Shown one piece after another: positions 41,901-51,358 of a stretch of 64,000 nt of DNA. Within the stretch, counting starts at the first letter, position 1. Every line of letters starts with the position of its first letter. The position numbers and the translations under genes are program-made. Source of the stretch: Aphrocallistes beatrix (taxonomy: Eukaryota; Porifera; Hexactinellida; Sceptrulophora; Aphrocallistidae); contig OY725497.1 in NCBI GenBank assembly GCA_963281255.1, positions 434,001 to 498,000 of the forward strand, given 5' to 3'. The notes below the pieces were generated by a model that was not told the origin of the DNA, did not search any database, and saw nothing but the letters and a program-made list of their open reading frames with translations.

Positions 41901-44900
41901 ACATTCCTGAGATAGATATCTAACACAGTCTTCTCCGTGATGCGAATAAACGTGTTGGAGATGGAAGTAGCGAGATCTCGACTGATCTTAATGTTATCAA
42001 TATCATTCTTTCCAAGTTTGAAAGTTACCAAGAAGTCATCGTTGGGAGCAGCTAGTCCGCGAATCCGCTGTCCTGGCTCAGTTATAACTTCGTTGTATTC
42101 AGTGACAGCAACAAGTGGAGCGAGAATTATAGGATTAACCTGAGCAGCATTACTCATCAACTGATAAGAGGTTGAATTTAGGAGAGGCTGAGAAAACAGT
42201 GTTATACTTTGCGCATACAATGTTTCTGACAAGACAACATCATCGAATTGTAGAGTCAGGGTCCCATTTGTAAGGTCAATATCAAAAGCAACTAAAGAAG
42301 TGGGAGAAGAACCAGGGATGTAGCCGTCAGGTTGCACATGTCTGGCCGAGTTGTTGGTTACCTCGACCAGTGGGTTGAACGCCGTGTCTTGAATAACGCC
42401 AGGCTGGAAGAAGACAGCTGTAGAGTAGGCACTATTGCCTAAACTGAAAAACTGGAGGAAGGAGCGGTAGTCTTCTCGAGTGAAGAAGATACGAACCTAT
42501 AAATATAAGAAAATTTAAACCTTACTTAAAATTTCATCCCAATTTGTTTTTTTCGTACATACCTCTTTGTTAAGGGAATCTACCGACTCGATTTCTCCTC
42601 CTCCCAGCGTGATAAACGCATAGCTATAAGGCTGTCTGGAGATAGTTATATTCGTGAATACGACAGTCGATATGTCGACTGGCTCGTTGAAGAGAAGGTT
42701 GAAAGAACGAGATTCCAAATCAAACTTAGTGAAGGCAACTAGATAGGGGTCCAGTCTATCAGGGGTGTAGCTGATAACTCTCAGAGCTGATGGTCCAATG
42801 GAAACTGGAGTAACTGCGTTATTACTGACATCAGTAATGAGTGACGAATTAAAGGCGATGTAGCAATCTTCCAAGCGGCTACAAATTTGTCTGTAGTTCT
42901 TTATCCAATCTAGATCTGATTGCGTGAAGGAGTAAATAATCGAAAATCCGTCAGATCTTGAGAAGCTCCCGCTGGAGGGAGTGAAGGAGTTGTTTGAACC
43001 GAAAGGGTTGTGGAATACGATCTGAGAAACATCAAATGAGGCTTCTGAAATGATCTCATCAAACAAGAATACAGCCAATCCAGTACTAGCGAGACTGAGT
43101 TCCCATTGAGTTAGCACTGGAGATGTAGTGTCGTATATGAACATAGAAGGTTGGAACTGCTGGTTGGGAGGTGAGTAGACCGCATTGTTCGACTGATCCG
43201 TAACCAGTTGAGAGTTGAGAGTGAGGAAGCATGAACTAATTGATATGCAGAGTTGTATATTTAATTTGATTCTGTTCAAGTCGTAATCACTGAGAGTAAG
43301 GTTGAGTGTGGATTGAGACAGAGAGCTCTGTAGAGTTGATTGCTGCGAGATTGAAAGGTTGTATGTGGCATTTGCGAAACGTTCGTGTAAGAAAATACTC
43401 TCTGCGTTAAAAGAGGAAGAGCGTACAACTTCTGAGAATACAAGACTGATCAAGCCACCACCATCCAGATCTAATATCGCGAAATCTAACACTTGAGGGG
43501 GAATAGTGTCTGGTATGTACTGAGATACCAAGAGAGGGAGGGATGTTGAAATTGGCATGAGAGGATTCGAGGTTGTGTCGGTTAGGAGGGAGGCAGTAGC
43601 TGACAGGTAGCATGAGGGGGAAGCTAAACATATCTCCATCTGTTTCAGCAGATCCAGTTCTTGAGGTGAAATGGTGATAGATACTTCTGACAGCAGAGCT
43701 GTTGAAGAGGGGAGAGAGTTGGTTAGAGGGAGAGAGGAGCCTTGTGCATTCTGGAGAGAGATTTCAGTCAGTGAGAGAGAAGAGAGATTCACAACCTCAT
43801 CGAATGAGACGGAAATCAATCCAGTGTTGAGGTCTAGATCGAACCTGAATAAATTTGGTCTCGTGGTGTCAATGGTGATGGAAGAAAAAGCTCGTGCCGC
43901 AGAGGCGAGCGCTGGAGTAACCTGATTAGAATGCATGTCCTGGACCAGGGACGAAGGAAAAGAAATGAAAGAATTGCTAATATCTGTGAGTAGATCAGCC
44001 ATACTCTTTATAGCATTTCTATCCGCATCACTCAACTCCAGCGATATAGCAGTGTTGATAGGTCGAGTGGCCGTGCCAGCAGTTATTACGAGCGATTGAG
44101 ACGGGCTCGATGCACTGTTCTGTAACCGCACAGCTTGAGGAGTGAAACTTTCCAGTGAAACTGTTTCATCGAATTCTAGTCTCAGAATGCCAGTGTTCCC
44201 GTCGAAGTAGGCCGCAGTGAGTCTGGGACTGGTCCGGTCCAGGGAGTGGTTGGAAGCAGGCAGAGCTGATGTGGAGGGAATGGGGACAAGATTATTTCCG
44301 GCGAAATCCTGCACGCCATTAGAGGTGACACTTAGAAATGTGTCCTCAATGGAAGTGCTCAGTGGGTGCAGCGCGGATATGCTGTTGAAATCTGCATTAG
44401 AAATGTCTATGATGAAGTCGGTTCCGTCTGAAGACTGAGTGGAAGAGCTGGAAGTGAGGGAGAAGCTCTGTGTCGGAGTGAGTCTCCTGTTCTGTAGCGT
44501 GAACTGGTTGATGCTCAAGCTAGACACCTGCACCGCCTCACTGAAGATGAGAGTGAGGATCCGAGCTTGGAGATCCAGTGAGAACATTATCACCTAACAA
44601 CACAGGCACTTCACAACTATGTGATATTTCGTGGTATGTTAAAGGAAAAGAACAAACCTCAGGCCTAGTAGAGTCTGCAATGTAGGTGTTGACGTTTAGA
44701 GCTGAAGTAGGCTGGATGGGAGAGATTGGGTTCGCGAAAGAATCCAATACTAATGAACTGGGGAAGGATAGGTAGGTGGAGATGACGGAACGAGCCACTG
44801 GGGATATCTTCAACCGATTCAGATCATTGGTCGTGAGTAGGAGTCTCACATTCGGACTGTCTGAGTCAAGAAGTGTCCCCTCCGTGATTGGGAGAGAAGA

Positions 44901-47900
44901 ACCAAAACCGAACATGTCCGACTGAATGGTGAGTGCTGCTGGTGTGAATGTCCCAGCACTGACAGTCTCAGTGAAAGTGAATGAAATGAGTCCGGAGTTC
45001 AGATCCAGATCGTAGGAGGATAGGGCAGGAGATCTCATGTCAGGAGTAAGGATGGAAACTTGAAGTTCAGAGGCGATCGCAGTAGCTTGGTTAAGATTTC
45101 CGCTCACGTCTTCAACTGTGAAGTTAGATAAACGGATGAATGTGGAGTGTAAGTAGCTGCCTATCCTCGCTGCTTTCAAACTGTCTAGATCCAACTGAGA
45201 TAGAGTGATAGAAACGACGTTGCTGTTGATGGTGGTTAAAGTCTGACTGGTGTTGAGAGTGTATGCGTAGCTGAATCCTAGAATGCTCCGACGGTCTCCC
45301 AACGTAACACCAGATAACTAAAACAGTCAATCGAATGATAGTATATGAATCTATAGGAAGGAAGGGTTGGTTTATTTCCTACCTGGATGGAAGAGATGAG
45401 TACTACTTCATCGAAAGTTAGGACAAGGTTCCCTTCATCCATGTCTAACTCAAAAGCTAGGAGAACAGCTCCAAAGGTATCAGGATTGAAAAAGACTGGA
45501 GGCAGTTGGTACACTGGAGTGAGTGGGTTACCAAAAGTGTCAACAATCGCAGAGCTGGAAGCATTCAGTAATGTATTGCCAAGGGGTATAGCTAGGTTTG
45601 TCTGGACTTTGATAGCATTGAGATCTTGCTGTGAGAGAGCTATGGCTATGATACTATCGGCATTGGATGGTTGTACTGACGAGGGAGTGGTTAGATTGAC
45701 TGAGTGCGTTTGGAAGTATAATACAAGACTGCTCGTTCTTAGACTAGATATCTCAACCTGTGAACAAGCGGGGATTAATACAGAAGAACCATGGATAATT
45801 CTGAAATTACAAATATATCTTACTGCTTCATCGAAAGAAATTTGAAGGACGCCATTAGTAAGGTCGAGTGAGTAGGATAAGATAGAAGGGGAGGTGGTAT
45901 CCGGAGTGAAGACAGTAGGGAGGACCGCTTGTCCGTCGGTGATAGCGAGTACGTCCACGCCATAGAGATCGTCAGCAAGACTAGCCGCCAAGCGCAAGTA
46001 TGTGCTACTAGCGTCCTTAGCAACAAATTGATTCTATAGAAATGCAATTAAATTTCATAGTTAAATATTCAATAAGAATTAATGGCATTGTCTAGAGACG
46101 TAACCTGTTTCACTCGGTTGAGGTCTGGATTCGAGATAACGATGTGAAGGACAAACCCGTCCTTAGCACCAGGAGCAGGAGACGTACTGTTCCTGAACAG
46201 AGTGACGTACCCCCCGCTGTGAGCAGTAGCGGAGGATTGGAGTGTGATCGCATCTCCGCGGAAGCTAGCAACGGATACTCCGTCGCTAAACGTGAGATTC
46301 AACTCTCCTGAGTCCATGTCTAGTGAGAACTCCCTCAGAACAGAAGGGGTCGAGTCCATGGTTAGTGACTCTGCCTAAACGAAACGAATACAATATTTAA
46401 AATCTCCACCGCACAATCAAATGATGTGAATGGCTTACTTGTAAGGGATTAGCCGTTTGAATGTTAAGACTGGGAACGCCAGAAGTATCTGTAACCGCTC
46501 CTGTCTCTGTGACTATCATGGTGTCAGCGGAAGAGGTGGCGAGAGAAGGGGCGTTCTTGAGTTCAGTGATGTCCACCTCATTCAATAGTAACTGAGTGGT
46601 GAGAGATCCAATGTGTGTGGGGGTGAGTAGGGTGCCTAACGTAAGAAAATGTTAGAATGACTCAATTGGTTAATACCTCGCGTATGCAGTACCTCCTGTT
46701 AGTCTGTAGGTGTTGGCAGACAGTGTAGCATTAGTGATGGAGATCCTAACGGGCTGTAAAGAAGCAGGGAGTGTGGGCTCATCCCAGGTGAGAGAGAGTA
46801 CGTGTGAATTCAAGTCGAGGGAGAAAGAGAGGAGAGAGGGGGAGGAGGTGTCTCCTCTGTAGTCCGTGACTTGCAATGGAGTAGAACGGAGGATGGGATC
46901 GAGGAAATTGGGAGAGATCGCTAGATCTTGTATGGTTACAGCTGTAGCACTAAGGAATGTTGTCTCCTACATGTATAGTAAAATAAGATGACGGAATAGT
47001 GCTTAGTATTTAAACTGAATTAATAAAAGATTTACGCGTGAAATAGCGAGGCCAGTCCTGACGAGTATAGCACTGACGTCATCATCGCTTATGATGCAGT
47101 CTATTATTGTACCGTCTAGGGATACCGAATTGAGGGATTGGAATGTGTGGATATAGTCCGGATCAGACTGGGACGGGGAGGAGAGGAGAGTTAGACCGGA
47201 AGCATTCAGTGAACTGACACGAACTGGCTCGTCAAATTCCAAAACCAGCACTCGGTTACTAAGGTCCAAGTTGAAAGAGGTAAGATTCGGAGAGGTGTTG
47301 TCAGGTACGAATGAGAGCGGAGTTCTCAAGGTGAGGGAAAGATTGCCAGGAATGGGGACGATGCTATTCGCGGCCATGTCTGTAATGAGGTCTCCTGGCG
47401 CGGGGATAGTAATCCAGCAGTCACTGATGTCAGTACACACCTGTTGAAATGGAGTTAAAAGTAGATACAAAATAACAGAGCTCAGGAAGAGTGAGTACTT
47501 GTGGTTTGAGTTTGAGAGCATTGAGATCTTCTGCTCCAATCTGAAATGCGAGCAATTCTCCGTTGGAGCAAGAAGGACAGCTGAGAACAGTGACGTCATA
47601 GTACTCCGCTGAAGACGGAGGAGAAGTGACGTGTGCCTGCAGTCTGAGAGATGCGCTGAGACTGGATAGCAGCATCGGCTCTGAGAAGCTGAGAGTGATC
47701 ACTCCAGTGTTGAGGTCGAATTCTTTGTACCCCCTCTCTATTAGCTCGGGGGGCGTGGAGTCTGGCTACAGAGACATGGCATTTGAATAGACATACCTAC
47801 CTACCTACCTCTACCTACAATAAGACATACAATGAATTGAGAAGCTTGATCAGCGTCTTGTTGCGAATAGGCTCGTAGCTCATTAGACCCTTCCTCGACC

Positions 47901-48274
47901 CCATTCCCACTTTCAATGCTCAAGAATGTGTCGGCTAGCGTTGTACCGATGCCAGCATTCAGTTTCACATTGTCCAAAACTTGGTTGGAGAGTTGAAGCG
48001 AGAACTTGTTTCCGTTTGGAATCCCGGGGGTGCAACCAGATAACTGGACCTGGGGAACTGTTTGTCCAGCTGGGGCTTGTGCCCCTTGTAGATAAAACTT
48101 GGAACAATCGATATTAGAAATGCTTACAGAAGAGACACCATTGATGGTGAAAGAGAGAGTGCCCGTATTTAGGTCGAAGTCCCATGTTTGGATGGCAATT
48201 TGAGCTTGAGTGGGCAGGATACTGAAAAGCGAAATACTGATCAGGAAGAAGAAGTGATAGAAAGGGCGTTTCAT
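344..48274 (-). CDS. Giant secreted Ig-like repeat protein, 14 exons, about 15,685 aa
   Basis: I joined 14 exons: 48274-47831, 47765-47499, 47440-47036, 46966-46693, 46635-46439, 46374-46105, 46033-45824, 45757-45383, 45317-44658, 44593-42563, 42496-38693, 38618-29622, 29545-18063, 17984-344. Every intron is GT-AG and 57-78 bp, each junction restores the repeat consensus, and the total (47,058 nt) is divisible by three. The protein has a signal peptide, about 120 units of roughly 125 residues, three IPT/TIG domains and a Calx-beta-like tail. Each unit runs P-x-L-x-x-F-x-L-D-[ML]-[ND]-x-G, L-T-F-[SD]-E-[TP]-V-N, D-L-N-x-I-K, L-A-T-x-x-x-N-T-[YF]-L-S and D-M-x-x-N-x-[VI]. The first half resembles bacterial-type Ig-like domains (Big_5/SbsA style). 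No transmembrane segment is seen, so a secreted matrix or adhesion role is inferred. The function is unknown. Separate genes are unlikely because no internal start, stop or promoter separates the exons. Confidence 0.88.
805..1671 (-). other. Three IPT/TIG domains near the C-terminus of the giant protein
   Basis: Three consecutive segments begin near 1668, 1374 and 1099. Each opens with P-P-[EV]-[FV], then a Pro-containing hydrophobic strand, then G-x-x-[VI]-x-[VI]-x-G-x-N-F-G, the hallmark of the IPT/TIG (plexin and transcription-factor Ig-like) fold. The second and third each contain Cys pairs as in extracellular IPT domains. The family occurs in plexins, Met receptors and fibrocystin-type proteins, which fits an extracellular location. 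The domain calls are confident; their role here is not known. Confidence 0.8.
18063..29545 (-). CDS. Giant gene exon 13 (11,483 nt)
   Basis: About 30 units are encoded without interruption. The exon ends with S-P-K-L-T plus two bases of a Ser codon (phase 2) at the donor TTC|GTAAGT; exon 14 supplies the third base and continues F-T-A-D-S. Several units carry extra cysteines: the C-x5-C-W variant near 26550-26582, C-x7-C-F near 26953-26988, and a three-Cys unit near 22540-22620. One unit (22440-22560) has an insertion rich in Gly and Asn. Confidence 0.88.
29622..38618 (-). CDS. Giant gene exon 12 (8,997 nt)
   Basis: A single open reading frame of 2,999 codons encodes about 24 units. It begins with V-E-S-T-S-L-N-I-S after intron 11 (38619-38692) and ends with V-L-Y-F-Q at the donor CAA|GTAAGT; exon 13 resumes with E-I-I-N-I, completing an F-[SD]-E-x-[VI]-N motif. 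The units are mutually diverged, and I saw no near-identical neighbours, so recent slippage is unlikely. Confidence 0.88.
38693..42496 (-). CDS. Giant gene exon 11 (3,804 nt)
   Basis: About ten units are encoded. The exon begins with V-R-I-F-F-T-R-E after intron 10 (42497-42562) and ends within an L-T-F-D-E-T|V motif at the donor ACG|GTATGT. Two units depart from the norm: one (near 41060-41130) has a longer linker containing a cysteine, and one (near 39460-39540) has about ten extra residues between the L-D-M-D-S segment and the F-S-E-T strand. Confidence 0.85.
42563..44593 (-). CDS. Giant gene exon 10 (2,031 nt)
   Basis: This exon encodes about six repeat units. It starts after the acceptor at 44594 with V-I-M-F-S-L-D, completing a unit begun by R-P-E in exon 9, and ends at the donor G-A-G|GTATGT. 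Three of its units carry the paired-cysteine variant (C-x5-C followed by Y or F) where most units have A-T-x-x-x-N-T-Y. Both flanking introns are phase 0. Confidence 0.85.
44658..48274 (-). CDS. Giant gene exons 1-9: small N-terminal exons
   Basis: Nine exons of 444, 267, 405, 274, 197, 270, 210, 375 and 660 nt encode the signal peptide and the first eight or so units. Introns 1-9 are 47766-47830, 47441-47498, 46967-47035, 46636-46692, 46375-46438, 46034-46104, 45758-45823, 45318-45382 and 44594-44657. All are phase 0 except intron 4, which is phase 1. The intron 4 donor (G|GTACTG at 46693) was chosen because it restores R-L-T-G-G-T-L-L-T; a donor 12 nt further on breaks the frame. The intron 6 donor (46105) is the least certain. 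The first unit is atypical, with a Cys pair and a weak F-S-E segment, and may be an N-terminal cap. Confidence 0.8.
45758..45823 (-). other. Intron 7 of the giant gene: 66 bp, stop-free and in frame
   Basis: The donor (GCA|GTAAGA) and acceptor (TTCACAG|GTTGAG) are good, and splicing restores F-D-E-A-V-E-I-S-S. The intron is exactly 22 codons and has no stop in frame, so retention would insert 22 residues, including one Cys, in the middle of the conserved F-D-E-x-V strand. Splicing is the better reading because the insert disrupts a motif kept in nearly all other units. Confidence 0.75.
48203..48274 (-). other. Signal peptide of the giant repeat protein
   Basis: The first 24 residues open with Met-Lys-Arg, continue with a hydrophobic stretch rich in Phe, Leu and Ile, and end at a plausible cleavage site after T-Q-A. 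This supports 48274 as the true start. It is the only signal peptide in the 48 kb gene, which argues that all downstream exons belong to one secreted product. Confidence 0.75.
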
Positions 48275-48756
48275 TGCAGTGTTACGTCACAAGAGATAGT
48301 GACATAAAGTGTAATCGATTGTGAACACTATAACCAATTCAATGGAGATTCGAGGCGAAAATTGAAGTCTTCTTTGTCTGTGTAAAGTGTGAGAAATACA
48401 GAGCCTAGTAATAAGCAGGAAGTTTAGTGTAACTAAGCAGCGTGTGTAAACAAAAAAGTTATAATTACAAGAACTAAGGATAGTGTAGTATTGGTATAGC
48501 AGCATTGCAATGGAAAAGCTGCATTGGCAGAATAACAGAGTGGCACTTGTCAGTTGTCAGTGGAATTTCGCAATAATATCACTGTGGAATTGCTCTCTGT
48601 CTATGAAGTAGCGGACTAGCGGTAGGATAAATTGTAAATTAACAGTAGTATCATTGGCATAAATAACAGTATCGGAGCATAGCAGTCATAATTAAAGATA
48701 AATAAGAGATCGGGTTGATGGGCATCGTCAAGTGAGCTAATGAAGAGTGGCAGTAG
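48275..48756. other. Spacer between STPG2-like stop and the giant gene start
   Basis: These 482 bp must hold the 3' end of the STPG2-like gene and the promoter and 5' leader of the giant gene, since both are read on the minus strand. I see no canonical AATAAA on that strand and no convincing TATA box. Short reading frames here lack any recognisable feature. Confidence 0.5.
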
Positions 48757-51358
48757 TTACTGAACGATAACCACTTGAGAGGGTTTGTTGGAGGGATCAA
48801 CTCTCGCGGGAACAGAAACTGGGGCGGAATGTTTGCTCATGAGTCCTGTGGTGTCGGCACTGTGAAGGGGGTTGTTGAGGGTGGAATTGTATGTGCCTTT
48901 CAGGACACTAGAAGCGACTGTAGGGTGGAACTGGTAGGAGCCGGGGCCTGGCACTTCTGACTTTATCTCAGAGAACCTAGCAAATATAATAAATCGTAGA
49001 GGTCACATTTCTCTAAGTACTCCTGTAGGAACAAGTGCAATATCAAAATCACCTTTTCGAGCGGGTAACCATGAGTCCAGAGGTGTTATTGGCTTTCTTC
49101 CCACTCTTGGAGATAAAGTCTGGCGCAGTGGCCTCGTACATTCCAGGTCCAGGATTGTCGGGGTCCGTTGTCTCTGGCAGAGGGTCTTTAGGTCTCAGGA
49201 ACCGCTTAGAAGTCGTGAGGAATGGCCCGCTGGCCTGACCGACAAAATGAGCTCCTTCCTTCCCTTGCGTCATATCGTAGCTGGTAGCTACTTCATAAGA
49301 ACCTGAAAACAGACAAAGTAAATGAGTAAGAACATTCTAATCATAATAACCTGATTGAGACATACCTGGCGGTGGGATATCCCGCACGATCGGAGGAGGT
49401 GAATGGAGGCGCTTCGAAGTAGACACAAAGTTGGCTGTCTTCTTCTTAGCGATGACGCTGTGGTACTCTCCGCTCGGCTCCTCTCGCGGTTCGTACTTCC
49501 CCGGACTAGGGATGATGGCGTCCTGCTTCTTAGAGAGCGGCAGCACCCTGGGGGTGGTACTCCCGAATGCTCCCTTCCTACAGCTCTCTAGAATAGCCTT
49601 GCGGCTCAGTTCCGCGGTGATGCTGTTGATCGGGAAGTTATTGTAAGCACCTGGTCCCGGTGTGTATCTATCAATCCGAGAAATTTAGTTTAGAATATAT
49701 GTGTATATATATGTATAAGCGCACTTCGCTTGCTTGCGCTGCGCGGCTTGCGGACACTGCGTATCCGCAGAGTTGTCCATTGGGCGCTTGGGGATATTAG
49801 AGAAACAAAACGTCGCTTTATTGTTCTCTACTAAGTATAAAATAATCGAATTTCATTGGTCGGCACATTTTGTCACCTATCTCAGCGAGATGTGAACATT
49901 TCGCTTAGATCTTCGAACTCCCTTCTAGTTTCATTATTACTTACCTGTGTGCCAAATTTCACATTTCTAGCACCTCCCAGTTCCTCAATCAATTCAGGAC
50001 AAACAAACAAAAATAACAACATTACTTTTTAATACACATATAAGATACACGTATATGTGTATTATAACATTGGTGCTACCTGATATGATGCTGAGGCTTG
50101 AATCGGACGGCGGACTGACCGAATGGAGTATTCTTCATTCCGCTGAGTCGATTGAGAGTGTCTAGGCTAGTGCGAGGGTCTTCATAAGATCCAGGAGCTG
50201 GGATGTATTCCTTTCCGTCGATGAACCTCGGAGCTGAAGAACCGAAAGGAGGCCTCTCTTCACTGCTTTCGTTCTAACACAGTGCATCGATGTTAAAATT
50301 TGGTCATAAATATCTCTATTCTAAAAGTTGAACTCCCTAACACCTGATGTGCATCCTCGAATTGGCTAGGTATCAAGTAAGCGCCTGGCCCTGGGACAGC
50401 TTTCTTCTTGCTCTCTAGCGCCACGAGCTCGTGGTAGCGCGGGATGGTTCCCTTGGACGACCGAGAAGGATAGTGGGTTGGAGTGTATGGTTCGCGAGCG
50501 TTTTCTTGCTGCACAGAGGTAGGAATATTCTGCTCTGTTGATTGATAGTCACCCGGACCCGGTCCTTCCCTCCCTCTGAACTTCGTTCTGTCGCCAGTTA
50601 ACGCGGCAAAGTGGCATCCTTTATACCTTCAAAAATACGTAAACCGTAAACTTCTATCTGCGCGCTTCTTATTTCAAATCGGATATCCTAATCATAGATA
50701 GAACTCAGGTAAGGAACTACTGTTATCAAAGAACCTACTTGGTGGTGGTGTAGGTTTCCTCGTAATTGGGATAGTAGTAAGCTGGTCCCATGGTAGCGTC
50801 GCATTCAGGAGCTGTGTGTGGGACCAAGAACCCCTCTCCTGTCTCCTCATACCCATAGGCTTGACCTGTGGATGGAATCGAGGGAGCTACAGACTGCCGT
50901 AAGAACCTAACACCTCCTGTCCTCCTGGACGGGACGACTCTTGATTTGGAAGCAGAACCTATTTTCAAATCGGATCCATCGCTGGGGTTTGGACCCTTCG
51001 TTGGGGAGCGGTTTTTTATCCAGTCAGCTGATTTGCTAGTGGTGTAAGAGCCTGGACCCGGTACCTGCATATCTTGCTTTCGGAACCGCTGAGTTTTGCT
51101 CTTCATTGACCTCCCTCCCTTCACATGGTCGAATGGAAATTGTGGAATGTAGTGGGCAGGGCCAGGTGTCTTGGTCACCTGGTCATCAATGTCCAGAAAG
51201 GTCGTACGGTCTGCCATGGAGAGGAAAGGCGCGAATCCGAGGCCGTAGCTCATTTTTGGCCCGAATTGGAGATCCTTCCGATCGTATGAGCCGGGGCCCA
51301 CCTGCTTAGCAGTGGAACTACTGGCTTCTGTCAATTGTCTGTTCGCTCTACCGTACAT
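48757..51358 (-). CDS. STPG2: Sperm-tail PG-rich repeat (SHIPPO) protein, STPG2-like, 622 aa
   Basis: Six exons join in frame: 51358-50739, 50626-50344, 50273-50080, 49667-49366, 49302-49053 and 48976-48757 (1,869 nt, 622 residues). The protein carries many P-G-P-G-x-Y motifs, the SHIPPO repeat of axoneme-associated proteins: G-P-G-S-Y, P-G-P-A-H-Y, P-G-P-G-D-Y, P-A-P-G-S-Y, P-G-P-G-A-Y and P-G-P-G-M-Y. Several lie across exon junctions and are restored by splicing (for example P-P-P-G|S-Y-E). The N-terminus (M-Y-G-R-A-x-R, then G-P-G-S-Y and A-P-F-L-S) resembles vertebrate STPG2, so I prefer that name over STPG1 or ODF3. The family localises to microtubules of cilia and sperm flagella. The start lies 157 bp from a divergent gene. 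Confidence 0.8.
49668..50079. repeat. Probable decayed repeat insertion in STPG2-like intron 3
   Basis: This 412 bp intron differs in composition from its neighbours. Runs of TATATGTGTATATATATG lead into a GC-rich stretch (49720-49790) with a small hairpin (TGCGGA...TCCGCA), and near the 3' side there is GACAAACAAACAAAAATAACAAC, a tail typical of dispersed short elements. An 11-bp perfect inverted repeat (ATACACATATA at 50032-50042 and TATATGTGTAT at 50052-50062) closes it. I cannot name the family or confirm copy number. Confidence 0.4.

Larger units (their letters stand above)
1672..48200 (-). repeat. Protein-level tandem array of about 120 Ig-like units
   Basis: Counting the P-x-L-x-x-F-x-L-D segment by eye gives about 8 units in exons 1-9, 6 in exon 10, 10 in exon 11, 24 in exon 12, 30 in exon 13 and 42 in exon 14. 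The mean unit is about 370 nt, or 124 residues. Most units contain N-L-T, N-A-S or N-V-S sequons in the F-S-E-T strand region. Two acidic loops recur: L-D-[ML]-[ND]-x-G and D-M-[ND]-x-N; the second resembles the D-x-x-G-N loop of bacterial Ig-like domains and could bind calcium (inference). At DNA level the units are too diverged to look like satellite DNA. Confidence 0.85.

Noticed and set aside
43407-45330. Minus-strand frames at 43407-43631 and 45124-45330 overlapping the giant gene
   Set aside because: They are out of frame with clearly conserved repeat coding and show no family features.
1308-46182. Dozens of plus-strand frames of 60-150 codons opposite the giant gene
   Set aside because: They recur in the same register against the repeat units (for example T-V-S-E-K-V on the reverse of the F-S-E-T strand) and begin and end arbitrarily. 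They are shadows of the minus-strand repeats.
1672-48200. CRISPR array or satellite DNA as an explanation for the periodicity
   Set aside because: The period is only visible in protein translation, units differ greatly in DNA sequence, and the frame stays open throughout.
344-48274. Reading the five large minus-strand frames as separate genes
   Set aside because: None of the downstream frames has its own signal peptide or promoter-like spacer. Gaps are 57-78 bp with splice consensus, and joining restores repeat motifs and frame at each one.
49719-49790. GC-rich patch with a hairpin, considered as a tRNA or small RNA
   Set aside because: It does not fold into a cloverleaf by eye and lacks recognisable A and B boxes at the right spacing.
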